Shown piece after piece: positions 8,299 to 17,760 of a stretch of 64,000 bases of DNA. Under the pieces are notes generated by a model. It searched no databases. It had not been told where the DNA came from and worked only from the letters and a program-made list of their open reading frames with translations. Location: NCBI RefSeq assembly GCF_009697385.1, contig NZ_VUNL01000008.1:62001-126000 (forward strand). Direction: 5' to 3'. Made by a program: the position numbers and the translations under genes. The stretch is from Wylensekiella montiformis (GTDB taxonomy: Bacteria > Bacillota > Negativicutes > Selenomonadales > Selenomonadaceae). Every line of letters starts with the position of its first letter. Position 1 is the stretch's first letter.

Positions 8299-8930
8299 AA
8301 GCATTCATATTCGATATGGACGGGGTCCTCATTGACAGCGAACCACTGCACATCGAAGTAAAGCTCGAGACATTCCGTCATTTCGGCATACCATTCCCCC
8401 CGGAGAAGCTGCCGTCCTTTGCCGGCCGTACGAGCAAGGATCTCTTTACTGAGGCGCTGCTTGCGCATCCCCAAGCAGGACTCACCTGGCAAGAACTCGC
8501 CTCCTTCAAGCACCAGCGCTATATCGACCGGCTGATACACGATCCTTCCATTCAGCCCATCACCGGAGTAACCGAGCTTTTACGGCACCTGCGCAGCAAG
8601 AAGTTCCGCATTGGATTGGCCTCCTCATCTGGACGCAATATCATCGAGATGGTACTGAGCCGCTTTGGCATCCGGTCCTACTTCGATACCATCGTCAGCG
8701 GTGCAGAACTGCCGCACAGCAAGCCATACCCTGATATCTACCTGAAAGCAGCCGAAGGGCTGGGCATACCACCATGTGACTGCACAGTCGTGGAAGATGC
8801 CACAGCCGGCATCGCTGCTGCCAAGGCTGCTGGCATAACCTGCATCGCTTTCCACAACCCTCATTCCGGCCAGCAGGATCTCAGTCAAGCTGACCGTATC
8901 GTCGAACATTTCTCAGAAATCCTTGTCTAA
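8295..8930 (+). CDS. HAD-family phosphatase / beta-phosphoglucomutase-like
   Basis: 211 residues with HAD motif I FDMDGVLIDSEP, motif II LASSSGR, and motif III/IV KPYPDIY...VVEDATAGI. The cap domain is the alpha-helical type of beta-phosphoglucomutases and small phosphatases. It overlaps the EIIBC gene by ATGA, so it is translationally coupled and should act on the phosphorylated sugar or its product. A phosphomutase role would need a partner phosphorylase not seen here, so a sugar-phosphate phosphatase is equally possible. Confidence 0.85.
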   Translation: MKAFIFDMDGVLIDSEPLHIEVKLETFRHFGIPFPPEKLPSFAGRTSKDLFTEALLAHPQAGLTWQELASFKHQRYIDRLIHDPSIQPITGVTELLRHLRSKKFRIGLASSSGRNIIEMVLSRFGIRSYFDTIVSGAELPHSKPYPDIYLKAAEGLGIPPCDCTVVEDATAGIAAAKAAGITCIAFHNPHSGQQDLSQADRIVEHFSEILV

Positions 8931-8956
8931 CTTCGCCCCTGTCCCCTTCATATAGC

Positions 8957-8984
8957 AAAAAGCACGCCATATGGCGTGCTTTTT
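8957..8984. terminator. terminator closing the PTS operon
   Basis: AAAAAGCACGCCATATGGCGTGCTTTTT is a self-complementary hairpin with A- and T-runs, usable from either side; it separates the operon from the nrdA relic. Confidence 0.75.
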
Positions 8985-9014
8985 GTATATATATTCGTAC
9001 AGGATATAGATCCG

Positions 9015-10660
9015 TCAAAGGTCATCAACAAGTGCCGTGCTCTTGGCGTAGGCCGTGCTGCGGCCCTCGATGAAGTCCGTCTTGATGAAGTTCGGGTTGG
9101 CGTACTGACTGACCCAGCGCATCGAGGACGGCTCTTCCTCATAGCCCTCGTAGAGCGCGCCGAGGCCGATGCTCTCCGCGCGCGCATTGCCGAGGTAGCG
9201 CACGTAGTCCTCGATCATCATCTCGTTGAGGCCCTCGACCTCGTTGCCGATGGCGTACTTGCCCCAAGCGATTTCCTGGCGCATGCCCTGCGCGCGGACC
9301 TTCGTGGCGAGTTCCTGCCACGCTTCCGACTCGTAGCCGCGCTTCCTGAAGTAGTCACCCGTCTGCCAGTCGCTGCCCGCAAAGCAGCCGTACGAGCCCT
9401 TCTCCGCCACGAGGTCGCTGCTCGCCTCGATGGCCGCGTAGTTGATGCGGGAGAAGACGTCGTCGAAAGGTGAGGTGCTCCTCGCTCTCCCAACGGACGG
9501 CGTTCCTGGCGAGCATGTGGTGGTAGCCCGAGACGCCAAGGCCGATGCTCCTGTACTTCGCATTCGTCAGGCGCGCGTAGGCGAGCGGCGCCTCATTGAG
9601 ATCGATGACATTGTCGAGCGCGCGCACCGCCGTGCGCACGACAGAGCGCAGCTCCTCGTGCGACGTCACGTCGATGCGGCCGAGATTGAGGCTCGCGAGA
9701 TTGCAGACGATGAAATCGCCCGGCCGCGTCGTGACCTGCACGACCGTGTCGCCCGCCTCCGTCTTGATTTCCGTGCGAACCGACTCGACAGCCGACATGT
9801 TCTGCGCGATCTCCGTGCAGAGATTCGAGCAGTAGATCATGCCGGCTTGCGGATTGGGGTTGAGGCGGTTGACCGTGTCGCGGTAGAAGGTAAACGGCGT
9901 GCCCATCTCGACGACGGACTTCAGGATCAGGCGGACGATCTCCTTGACCGAGATCACGCGCTTGTCGATGCGCGGCTCGGCGACACAGGCGCGGTAGCGC
10001 TTCTCCCACTCCTCACCCCAGAAGTCCTCGAGCGCGTATCCCATGACCATCTCGATCTCGTGCGGGTCCATGAGGAACCACGGCGCGTCGAGATCCTCCT
10101 TCGCGAGTTTCCAGAAGAGGTCCGGGTAGCAGACGGCCGGGAAGATGTCATGCGCCTTCATGCGGTCGTCGCCATTGTTGGTGCGCAGCTGCAGGAACTC
10201 CGGCAGGTCCTTGTGCCAGGCATCGAGGTAGACAGCGCAGGCCCCCTGGCGCACGCCGAGCTGGTCGACGGCCACAGCCGTGTCATTGACGAGGCGGATC
10301 CAGCGGATGACACCGCCCGCCGCGCCCTCGAAGTCGCGGATGGCCGCGCCTGTCGCGCGGACCTTGCCGAAGTAGAGGCCCATGCCGCCGCCCCACTTGC
10401 TGACCTTGACAAACGAGTCGAGGCTGCGGTAGATGCCGTCGAGAGAGTCCGGCACCGTGTCGATGAAGCGGCTCGAGAGCTGGTGATACGGCTTTCTCGC
10501 GTTGGCGAGTGTCGGCGTCGCCATCGTGACCTGCTGCAGGCTCAGCATGTCGTAGAAGCGGCGTACCCAGTCCATGCGCACCGAAGGCTCCTCGAGCATC
10601 GCGAGATGCAGTGCGATGCCGAGGTTCATCTTATGCGTGCGGTAAGCCGCCTGGTGCGAC
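9015..10660 (-). pseudogene. nrdA: decayed class I ribonucleotide reductase large subunit
   Basis: Strong similarity to the alpha subunit across two frames: one from about 10650 to 9470 (KMNLGIALHLAMLEEP, ATPTLANARKPYHQLSS, SKWGGGMGLYFGKVR, CNLASLNLGRIDV), then a shift to the frame ending at 9015 (FSRINYAAIEASSDL, GSDWQTGDYF, GRSTAYAKSTALVDDL). The N-terminus is cut where the IS256-type fragment begins, the C-terminal part is missing, and the frame breaks near 9470, so no functional enzyme can be made. GC is clearly higher than in the flanking genes. No nrdB is present. Confidence 0.8.
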
Positions 10661-11052
10661 CTTCCGACCGGAAGGCCGTCCTGGATGCGCTTAAGCGCGT
10701 TTGCCGGCAGGAGAATGCTACACTTGCACGGCAAGAGCTGTCAACCTTCCTCAACTCGTATGGAAGAAAGTACAAGCGACTTCATAAGCTTTTTCAGAAT
10801 GAGGCCAGCCTCTTTTCGTTTTACGAGTTCCCGAAGAGCATCCAGCAGACAATCTACACGTCAAACCTCATTGAGAACAACAACAAGGGATTTCGTCACA
10901 AGGCAAAGCTCAAGGAGCAATTCCCCAATGAGGATTCGCTGGAACGATTCGCCTGCATGGTCTACTGCGATTACAACCGACGGTTCTCTGGGAAAGCTCA
11001 TCGCGGATTTCAGGAAGCATATTCGGAATTATTGGAGATGTTCGCGGATTGA
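10660..11052 (+). pseudogene. C-terminal fragment of an IS256-family (mutator) transposase
   Basis: About 130 codons starting RPSDRKAVLDALKRV and containing YTSNLIENNNKGFR, the signature near the catalytic Glu of IS256/mutator transposases, then a natural stop. The N-terminal two thirds are absent and replaced by the nrdA relic in the opposite orientation. The junction lies near 10655-10680, where CCTTCCG and CGGAAGG form a short palindrome. The fragment cannot transpose. Confidence 0.75.
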
Positions 11053-11095
11053 GTTTTCGGCCTGCACTATAAAAGTTTACACATAAGGATCGACA

Positions 11096-11395
11096 CTACC
11101 TCTTTAAGTACTGGTAATACTTATACGCCGCCTTCGGAACGCGATTGCCATTGATCTTATACCGCATCGCGCCGTTACTCGTCTCCTCAGCCTTGGCCTT
11201 CGTATACGGATTGCGGGCCAGCGACTCCATGAGTTTTTTCATCGACATAAAGCCCTTGCCCGCGCCGAATGGATTCCCCACTGCTTCCAGCACACTACGA
11301 ACTTTGCGGGTAGCGCCCGGCGTCATATCGTTAATGAACCCATGATATTTTCTTTGACAGAGTAAACAACACGCAGCCTTGAGCCTTGCTATCAC
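11096..11395 (-). CDS. hypothetical protein, possibly a remnant
   Basis: 99 codons, basic (many Lys/Arg), with two Cys near the N-terminus and a lysine/tyrosine-rich end (AAYKYYQYLKR). No clear ribosome-binding site is seen. It lies between a transposase fragment and the ribosomal protein operon, in a stretch with other debris, so it may be the tail of a lost gene. Family not recognised. Confidence 0.35.
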   Translation of the reverse strand: MIARLKAACCLLCQRKYHGFINDMTPGATRKVRSVLEAVGNPFGAGKGFMSMKKLMESLARNPYTKAKAEETSNGAMRYKINGNRVPKAAYKYYQYLKR

Positions 11396-11489
11396 TCCAC
11401 GCTCTGTTAGCCAGTTCCACGAAAGACTGCTTGTTTGCGCCTTACGCGCAGCTTATCGACGCCATCGACAAAATTTAGCTGTTCTTTTT

Positions 11490-11511
11490 TGTAACTTGTA
11501 TGTAACTTGTA
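11490..11511. repeat. tandem 11-bp direct repeat
   Basis: TGTAACTTGTA occurs twice with no spacer; TGTAACTTG occurs again at 11606. Between 11396 and 11571 I see no intact gene. Confidence 0.4.
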
Positions 11512-11571
11512 TATCGATTTTAATACACTATTTCATACACTAAGACGCTTTTTCGAAAAGAAAGAGAACTG

Positions 11572-11606
11572 AAAAAGCCCGCCAGCACTGAGCTGACGGA
11601 CTTTTT
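11572..11606 (-). terminator. terminator of rplM-rpsI
   Basis: Minus strand AAAAAGTCCGTCAGC pairs with GCTGGCGGGCTTTTT around TCAGT, 26 bases past the rpsI stop. Confidence 0.75.
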
Positions 11607-11631
11607 GTAACTTGCTTTGATACTCTGAAAC

Positions 11632-12024
11632 TTAACGTTTCGAGAACTGGGAAGCCTTGCGGGCTTTCTTGAGGCCGTATTTGCGGCGCTCTTTCTCGCG
11701 CGGATCACGCGTAACGAAGCCGGCCTTCTTCAAAGCCGGACGAAGATCAGCGTCCATCTCCATGAGCGCACGGGTAATCCCGTGACGGATTGCACCGGCC
11801 TGACCAGTTACGCCGCCGCCAGCAACATTAGCGATGACATCGTACTTGTCGACGGTCTCCGTAAGATTGAGAGGCTGACGAACGATCAGCTCAAGAGTTT
11901 TCAGACCAAAATACTCTTCCATGTCGCGACCATTGATCGTGACTTTGCCTTCGCCTGGAACCAGACGAACACGGGCAACGGAAGATTTTCTGCGGCCAGT
12001 GCCGTAGTAGCTTACTTGTGCCAT
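11632..12024 (-). CDS. rpsI: 30S ribosomal protein S9
   Basis: 130 residues, full length. Starts [21 protein letters not shown] and ends in the basic tail [17 protein letters not shown] whose last Arg contacts P-site tRNA in S9 proteins. AGGGAGGA-type site upstream. Second gene of the rplM-rpsI operon, 24 bases after rplM, and closed by a terminator. Confidence 0.97.
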   Translation of the reverse strand: MAQVSYYGTGRRKSSVARVRLVPGEGKVTINGRDMEEYFGLKTLELIVRQPLNLTETVDKYDVIANVAGGGVTGQAGAIRHGITRALMEMDADLRPALKKAGFVTRDPREKERRKYGLKKARKASQFSKR

Positions 12025-12048
12025 GTAGAATGTTCCTCCCTTTCCAGA

Positions 12049-12489
12049 TTAGCGAATGTTCAGCTCAAGCTTTTCCGGCTTCTGAGCTGCGTGCGGATGC
12101 TCCGGTCCAGCGTAAACGCTGAGCTTGCGGTACATCTGCGCACCAAGGCGGTTGTGCGGCAGCATGCCTTTGACCGCATGCTCAATCACGCGCTCCGGGA
12201 ACTTCTCCAGCATCAATCCGGCACTTGTGAACGTCGTGCCGCCCTGATAACCGGAATGACGGAAATACGTCTTATCCGTAAGTTTCTTACCCGTAAATTT
12301 CACTTTCTCAGCATTGATGACGATGACGTAATCACCCGTATCAACGTGCGGAGTAAAGGTCGGTTTATTTTTACCGCGAAGAACTTTTGCGACTTCAGCT
12401 GCGAGGCGGCCGACAGTCTGGCCTTCAGCGTCTACAACATACCATTTGCGCTCGATATTGGATGCATTTGCCATAAACGTTGTCTTCAT
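12049..12489 (-). CDS. rplM: 50S ribosomal protein L13
   Basis: 146 residues, full length, with the family pattern [34 protein letters not shown] and the C-terminal [13 protein letters not shown]. Start MKTTFMAN lies behind AGGGGGGA. First gene of the operon. The promoter is about 110 bases upstream, leaving a structured leader where L13 could control its own synthesis; that last point is inference. Confidence 0.97.
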   Translation of the reverse strand: MKTTFMANASNIERKWYVVDAEGQTVGRLAAEVAKVLRGKNKPTFTPHVDTGDYVIVINAEKVKFTGKKLTDKTYFRHSGYQGGTTFTSAGLMLEKFPERVIEHAVKGMLPHNRLGAQMYRKLSVYAGPEHPHAAQKPEKLELNIR

Positions 12490-12596
12490 GCGATTTCCCC
12501 CCTATGATTTCAAATCTGATTCCATCGGTACATGACGTTCTCGCGGCCAGCCTCCGGGGCTAATGGAAACCTGGACCCGTAACATCACATAGAACT

Positions 12597-12625
12597 ATTC
12601 TACCCATAAACGGCCGTCAAGTCAA
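12597..12625 (-). promoter_or_regulatory. promoter of rplM-rpsI
   Basis: Minus strand TTGACT (12620-12625), 17-base spacer, TAGAAT (12597-12602), about 108 bases before the rplM ATG. The transcript leader contains a GC-rich segment (CCCCGGAGGCTGGCC) that can fold. Confidence 0.65.
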
Positions 12626-12687
12626 GCAATTTACGAGATTTTCCTCTATTTTTTCCGTCAAAAATGACAATAGTCTCAGCCCGAACG

Positions 12688-13626
12688 TCACTGCAGACCG
12701 CGCTGATCTGCTTCAATATATCCGAGCGTATTCTTCAACCCCTGCTCCAAACTGGTAACCGGCTGCCATTTCAGTGCCTGGCGCGCCTTTTCATTGCACA
12801 GTACGGAGCGGCAGATATCTCCGGCTCTTGCCGGGCAGAAATTCGTCTTGATCTTCCGTCCCGTGATCCGGCCGAAGATCTGAATCAGGTCCAGCAGGCT
12901 GGTTTCCGTCTGCGTGCTAAGATTATACACGGTATTGGCGGCCGGAGTGGTCAGGGCCGCGCAGATTCCCGCTGCAATATCTCCGGCATAGATGAAATCC
13001 CGTGTCTGATGTCCATCGCCGTAAACCGACAGCGTCCCTCCGCCGGCCACCTTCCGGGCAAAGATGCTTATAACGCCGCCTTCGCCGCGGTCTCCCTGCC
13101 GTTCTCCGTAAACGTTGGCAAAGCGCAATACCACATAGTCCAGACCAAACTGTTCCTGATAAAGCTTCAGATACCGTTCCACTGTCACTTTAGTCAGCCC
13201 GTAAAATGACATTGGCGCCGGCAGCCGCTCTTCCCTTATCGGCAAAGCATTCTCGGGAACATCGCCATACGCGGCTGCGGTCGAGGCAAATACGATACGC
13301 CGGATTCCGCCTTTGCGTGCCGCTTCCAAAAGGTTCACGGTTCCAACCACATTCTCCGTCGCATCGAACAGCGGATCATCAATCGAAACATTGACCATCG
13401 TCTGTCCAGCCAGATGAACCATCGCATCGAAACCAGCTGCGATAATCCGTTCCCGCGCCTCCTCCGACCGGATATCCATCTCCCATCGGTCACATCCAGC
13501 AGGGAGATTAGACCAGTCCCCTGTACTCACATTATCCAAAACCGTTACCTTTTGTCCATCGGCCAATAATTTCCGAACCAAATGCGACCCGATAAACCCG
13601 GCTCCGCCAGTCACTAAAAGCTTCAT
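12688..13626 (-). CDS. NAD-dependent sugar-nucleotide epimerase/dehydratase (GalE-like)
   Basis: 312 residues of the extended short-chain dehydrogenase family. The NAD-binding loop is TGGAGFIGSH at residues 6-15 and the active-site YxxxK is in FYGLTK. GERQGDRGEGG and RDFIYAGD are typical of UDP-glucose 4-epimerases and related dTDP-/GDP-sugar enzymes. It should act in cell-envelope or exopolysaccharide sugar supply. I start at MKLLVTGG (13626) after AGGAGGAA. It follows the terminator of the cobalamin operon, so it is probably transcribed separately, though no promoter stands out. Substrate uncertain. Confidence 0.87.
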   Translation of the reverse strand: MKLLVTGGAGFIGSHLVRKLLADGQKVTVLDNVSTGDWSNLPAGCDRWEMDIRSEEARERIIAAGFDAMVHLAGQTMVNVSIDDPLFDATENVVGTVNLLEAARKGGIRRIVFASTAAAYGDVPENALPIREERLPAPMSFYGLTKVTVERYLKLYQEQFGLDYVVLRFANVYGERQGDRGEGGVISIFARKVAGGGTLSVYGDGHQTRDFIYAGDIAAGICAALTTPAANTVYNLSTQTETSLLDLIQIFGRITGRKIKTNFCPARAGDICRSVLCNEKARQALKWQPVTSLEQGLKNTLGYIEADQRGLQ

Positions 13627-13689
13627 TTTATTTCCTCCTGTCGTCTCGATAACTATATCATATTTTCCGCACAAAATCCCGTTTCTCAG

Positions 13690-13727
13690 AAAAAAACCGG
13701 ATAAACAAAAGTTTAACCGGTTTTTTC
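13690..13727 (-). terminator. terminator of the cobalamin operon
   Basis: Minus strand AAAAAACCGGTTAAAC pairs with GTTTATCCGGTTTTTTT around TTTT, just after the cobC stop. Confidence 0.75.
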
Positions 13728-13741
13728 GTCATAGTCATATA

Positions 13742-14359
13742 TCAGCGCAATCCGCCGAGATGCGCCGTACTGTTGATCAGCTCGACCGTCGCACCTGCCT
13801 CAGAATCATAGCGGACAATATTGACCGCCGTGTTGAACTGGCGGATGCTCCATACATAGCGCAGCGGCATGTGCAGCGCAGCCGCGAGCAATGTCCGCAG
13901 CACCGCGCCATGTGCCGTTACAGCCACGGTCTTTCCCTCATTCTCCTGGATCAGTTCATTCAGCCGTTTTACCGCGCGGCATTGTACTGCAGCAAAGGAT
14001 TCGCCATGCGGAATGTCCAGAAGATCCGGTCGCTGCAGAAAATGATCCATAGCTTCCGGCCACTTGGCAACGATCTGCGCATACGTCAGTCCTTCCCAAT
14101 CGCCGAAGCTGATTTCTCGGAAAGCAGGCTCACGATGCACGGGCAGCCCAAACCGTCCGGCTACAGCCAGCGCTGTATCAAAGGCCCGAACCAAGTCACT
14201 GGAATAGATGACATCGATCTTCTCTACCGGAAAATGATCAGCCAGAAGAGCAGCCTGCGCTCTGCCTGTGTCCGATAAAGCTACATCAGACTGCCCCTGA
14301 TACCGCCCGTCCGCATTCCATTCCGTCTCGCCATGACGGATAAACACTACTTTTACCAT
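13742..14359 (-). CDS. cobC: alpha-ribazole-5'-phosphate phosphatase (histidine phosphatase family)
   Basis: 205 residues with the phosphohistidine motif RHGETEWN near residue 8 and the second catalytic His in VTAHGAVLRTLL. In cobalamin synthesis CobC removes phosphate from alpha-ribazole phosphate or adenosylcobalamin phosphate in the last step of nucleotide-loop assembly. On sequence alone it could be a general phosphoglycerate-mutase-like phosphatase, but its place as last gene of the cob operon, overlapping cobD by seven bases, supports the CobC role. Confidence 0.85.
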   Translation of the reverse strand: MVKVVFIRHGETEWNADGRYQGQSDVALSDTGRAQAALLADHFPVEKIDVIYSSDLVRAFDTALAVAGRFGLPVHREPAFREISFGDWEGLTYAQIVAKWPEAMDHFLQRPDLLDIPHGESFAAVQCRAVKRLNELIQENEGKTVAVTAHGAVLRTLLAAALHMPLRYVWSIRQFNTAVNIVRYDSEAGATVELINSTAHLGGLR

Positions 14360-15426
14360 GAAATTTCCTCCAACGCCGTCAAGAATCGCTTGTTTTCTTC
14401 CGGGGTCCGAACCGCAACGCGAATATAACTCCGTCCGTCCAGCCCCGGATAATTGGCACAGTCACGAACCAATATTCCTTTCCGGCTCAATACATCGGTC
14501 AACTCCGTGCTGCTCATCGCCGTACCGCTGATATCCAGTAAAATGAAATTCACGCTGGGCTTCAGCGGACGTATCCCCTGCACATCAGCAAGCTGCTGAT
14601 AAAAGGAACTGCTCCATTCCGCGAGCTCTTCACGGCTGCGCTTCTGATAGTCCCGATCGCGCAAAACCGCAATGCCCGCTTGCTGTGCCAGCACATTCAC
14701 ATTCCAGACATCCTTGCCCTGATTCAGCTTGTCAGCCAGATCGGGCGATGCAGCGCCAAACCCCAGCCGGAGGCCCGGAAGCGCATAAAATTTCGTCAGA
14801 GAACGCACCACAAACAAATGCGGATACTCCTTTGTCAGATCGCGCACCGTATACCGCGTGTCATACCGCAAAAAATCCAAAAAGGATTCATCTACGACCA
14901 GCCACTGACGTCCGCCTTTCATTTCTTCCAGCAAATGCGTGAGTTCATTGCGCGTCACGAGGCCTCCGGTCGGGTTATTCGGATTCCCCAGAATAATGCA
15001 GTCCGCTACTGGAAGCGCCGCCGTCAGTTTCTCCCGATCCAGCCGGAACGCTTCCTCCGGTTCCAGCTGAAAATAACTTACTTTGCAGCGGGCAGCCAGC
15101 GCGGCCCGCTCATATTCGCTGAACGACGGAACCGGCAGCAGAACGCGCTTGGGACGTACAGTCTGAAGAAACAGATAAAACAGCTCTGCCGCGCCGTTTC
15201 CGAGGACCAGCTGATCCTCGGAGAGGTTGTATGCCTCCGCCAAGGCCGCTTTGAGTTCCTTCGCATCCGGATCCGGATAATGCACCACCGCGCCGATATG
15301 ATCCGCCACCGCCTGATATGCCTTCTCGGACAATCCCAGCGGATTAATATTCGCGGAAAAATCCAGCCATCTCCCCTGCTGAGGAGATTTCCGATAAATA
15401 TTTCCCCCATGTTCAAATGCTTTCAA
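14353..15426 (-). CDS. cobD: threonine-phosphate decarboxylase
   Basis: 357 residues, a PLP fold-type I enzyme like histidinol-phosphate aminotransferase. FSANINPLG near the N-terminus, NPNNPTG and the PLP-lysine region RSLTKFYALPGLRLGF are all present. CobD turns L-threonine phosphate into (R)-1-amino-2-propanol phosphate, the linker joining cobyric acid to the nucleotide loop. It overlaps cbiA and cobC, and pduX (threonine kinase) two genes upstream supplies its substrate, giving a self-contained aminopropanol branch. Confidence 0.92.
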   Translation of the reverse strand: MKAFEHGGNIYRKSPQQGRWLDFSANINPLGLSEKAYQAVADHIGAVVHYPDPDAKELKAALAEAYNLSEDQLVLGNGAAELFYLFLQTVRPKRVLLPVPSFSEYERAALAARCKVSYFQLEPEEAFRLDREKLTAALPVADCIILGNPNNPTGGLVTRNELTHLLEEMKGGRQWLVVDESFLDFLRYDTRYTVRDLTKEYPHLFVVRSLTKFYALPGLRLGFGAASPDLADKLNQGKDVWNVNVLAQQAGIAVLRDRDYQKRSREELAEWSSSFYQQLADVQGIRPLKPSVNFILLDISGTAMSSTELTDVLSRKGILVRDCANYPGLDGRSYIRVAVRTPEENKRFLTALEEISW

Positions 15427-16811
15427 AACGATCCCTCATTTCTTTCCCGCTGCAACCAAAACTGACGGCAATGTGCGACAAACGAAGCCGCAGCATCCGG
15501 ACATCCGGCAAAATGCAGATGCAGATAGCTTCCCAGAGCATTCTTTCGGCTCTGTCCGGCAGGATACGATACTCCATTGCGCAGTTTCTTAAAGCAGAAC
15601 GGCCGCAGCATCCCGTTCGTTTCCTGTTCTGCCGAAAAGTGAAACTCATGTCCATGAAACAGTTTCCCACAGGGGCCCAGCACGGTATCCTGCCAGAGTT
15701 CCGCCTCGACATAGCCGACCATCTGAAGTTTTTTCGTCATGACTGCCCGTCCTGAAAATACACCGGCCATCGGCCAGACTTTTCCCTCAAAATCCTGCAG
15801 ATCCTCCAACAAATACATATAACCGCCGCATTCAGCATAAATCGGCATACCGCGATCCGCCACGCTGCGGATCGCCGCCCGCATGGACGCATTTTCCGCC
15901 AGACGGCCGGCAAACATTTCCGGGAAACCTCCGCCAAAGATCATGCCATCCAGCTCCGGCAAAGTATCGTCATGAAGAGGACTAAACGGAACCAGTTCTG
16001 CCCCGTTCTGCTCCAATACCTGCAGGCTGGTCGGATAATAAAAGGAAAACGCCTCATCGCGGGCGATACCGATGCGGCACAAGTGAGGCCTACCCTTTTT
16101 CTCTGCTTTCAGGCCATCCCCAATAGAACCTGCCTGAGCAGCCAGATCCAGCAGACCATCCAGATCCAGCTGACGGGAGACGGCCTCCCCCATACGATTT
16201 ACGACTTGACATTCTTCATTTTCCTGAACAGGAAGCAGGCCAAGATGCCGCTCCGGCATGACCAGCGCTGTGTCCCGCCGGATCGCACCGAATACCGTCA
16301 TCCCGATCTTCTGCATCGCTTCACGGACGATCGCTTCATGTGTATCCGATCCGACACGGTTCAGAATAACGCCTGCCAGCTGCACATCGGGATCATAATC
16401 GCGAAAGCCGCGGGCAATCGCCGCCGCCGACGCCCCCATGGATTTGACATCGATAACCAATACGACTGGGGCCTGAATCAACTTTGCAATCTCAGCAGTC
16501 GAACTCACCCCGCTGCGTCCGCCATCAAACAGTCCCATGACGCCTTCAATCACAGCCAGATCCGCCGACCCGGCCTCTTTACAAAAAATCTCCGGCACCA
16601 CCTGAGGAGGAACCAGCCAGGTATCCAGATTGTGCGCCGGGCGCCCGCTGGCCAGCTGATGATAGCCCGGATCAATATAATCCGGCCCGACTTTGAACGA
16701 CTGCACGTTCAAGCCACGCTGACGCAATGCAGCCAAAAGCCCCGTGACAATCGTAGTCTTACCCGAACCGGACTGGACAGCTCCTATGACGAGACGTGAT
16801 ATCTTACCCAT
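15423..16811 (-). CDS. cbiA: cobyrinic acid a,c-diamide synthase
   Basis: 462 residues. The N-terminal dethiobiotin-synthase-like ATPase has the P-loop variant GAVQSGSGKTTI and VGPDYIDPGYH. The C-terminal class I glutamine amidotransferase domain has GGGFPEMFA, the nucleophile Cys in YAECGGYMYL, and FHGHEFHFS. It amidates cobyrinate at a and c with glutamine and ATP, an early step of the cobalt-containing anaerobic pathway. ATGA overlap with cobD. Confidence 0.95.
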   Translation of the reverse strand: MGKISRLVIGAVQSGSGKTTIVTGLLAALRQRGLNVQSFKVGPDYIDPGYHQLASGRPAHNLDTWLVPPQVVPEIFCKEAGSADLAVIEGVMGLFDGGRSGVSSTAEIAKLIQAPVVLVIDVKSMGASAAAIARGFRDYDPDVQLAGVILNRVGSDTHEAIVREAMQKIGMTVFGAIRRDTALVMPERHLGLLPVQENEECQVVNRMGEAVSRQLDLDGLLDLAAQAGSIGDGLKAEKKGRPHLCRIGIARDEAFSFYYPTSLQVLEQNGAELVPFSPLHDDTLPELDGMIFGGGFPEMFAGRLAENASMRAAIRSVADRGMPIYAECGGYMYLLEDLQDFEGKVWPMAGVFSGRAVMTKKLQMVGYVEAELWQDTVLGPCGKLFHGHEFHFSAEQETNGMLRPFCFKKLRNGVSYPAGQSRKNALGSYLHLHFAGCPDAAASFVAHCRQFWLQRERNEGSF

Positions 16812-16844
16812 GCAAAGATTCCTCCTCTTCCTCCTCGCACCATT

Positions 16845-17735
16845 TCAGCTGGTCTCAAAAAGCGGCGGCAACGTATCGGATCGAATATCCACGCCCCCTG
16901 AAATCAATCGCGCCTGACGCAGCAGAGCCAGATCCGGAAAGCGCAGACAAATCTTCCGGACGGTTTTTTCCAAATAGGATTCAGGAATTCCAGCCGGCCA
17001 TATCACACCAATGACCGTGCCGCTGTGCGCCACATTGACGCCCAGCGCGCCAAGCGGCTGAACGAAATCGAGCAGTTCCTCCAAATGCGCTTTGTAAAGA
17101 ACGGACTGATTGGCCAGCGCACTGATCGTCGCAGCCTGGGCAATCAAGGCTGCATCCTGAGCGCGGCAGCCGCGCTCAAAAACCGCCAAAGCTTCCGCGA
17201 TGCGCTGCGGATCCGGAAAATTCGGCTCCGGACGGGCATGAAACGCCAACGTATCGACCTGACCACCCGTATCAAAAACAGACAGGCGTACAGACGGCAG
17301 CACAGGATACTGTGCCAGCAGTGTTCCGGTCATAGAGTTCATCCTCACGATGCCTTCACAAAATATCCCATCCGTCGGTTCAATGGCCGCTGCCTCCCGC
17401 AGGATATCCGCTGCAGAAAGCTCATAGCCAAGGGCCTGGGCCACTCCCACGGCCGTCGCCGCAATATCCGCACTCGAAGAAGACATGCCCTTCCCCTGCG
17501 GCAGTTCAGATTCCAGCCGGATGCCCCAGGGGAACTCCTTTTCTCCCAGTAAAACCAATGTCCTTTTCATGGCACTCTTTGCCTTGCTGCCCATACCGTA
17601 CCAGCCGGTAAAGCGGTCTGAAATCCGAACGGCAGCATAGCAGTCAATCGGGCAGGTAATAAGAAACGGACCGTCGGGCAGGACCCCCTGTATCAATTCA
17701 CCACAGGAGCCCGGCACCCGGATTACGATTTCCAT
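16845..17735 (-). CDS. pduX: L-threonine kinase, GHMP family (PduX-like)
   Basis: 296 residues. VPGSCGELIQGV at the N-terminus and PQGKGMSSSSAD, the GHMP-kinase ATP loop, are distinctive for PduX. The enzyme phosphorylates L-threonine for CobD. I start at MEIVIRVPG (17735), preceded by AGGAAGTG; the 18 extra upstream codons lie inside cobS and look non-coding. Embedded between cobS and cbiA, which agrees with the role. Confidence 0.88.
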   Translation of the reverse strand: MEIVIRVPGSCGELIQGVLPDGPFLITCPIDCYAAVRISDRFTGWYGMGSKAKSAMKRTLVLLGEKEFPWGIRLESELPQGKGMSSSSADIAATAVGVAQALGYELSAADILREAAAIEPTDGIFCEGIVRMNSMTGTLLAQYPVLPSVRLSVFDTGGQVDTLAFHARPEPNFPDPQRIAEALAVFERGCRAQDAALIAQAATISALANQSVLYKAHLEELLDFVQPLGALGVNVAHSGTVIGVIWPAGIPESYLEKTVRKICLRFPDLALLRQARLISGGVDIRSDTLPPLFETS

Positions 17736-17760
17736 AGACTTCACTTCCTGTTCATCGGAA

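Noticed and set aside
9442-10655. plus-strand open frame continuous with the IS256 transposase fragment
   Set aside because: Only the last 130 codons are transposase; the rest is antisense to the nrdA relic.
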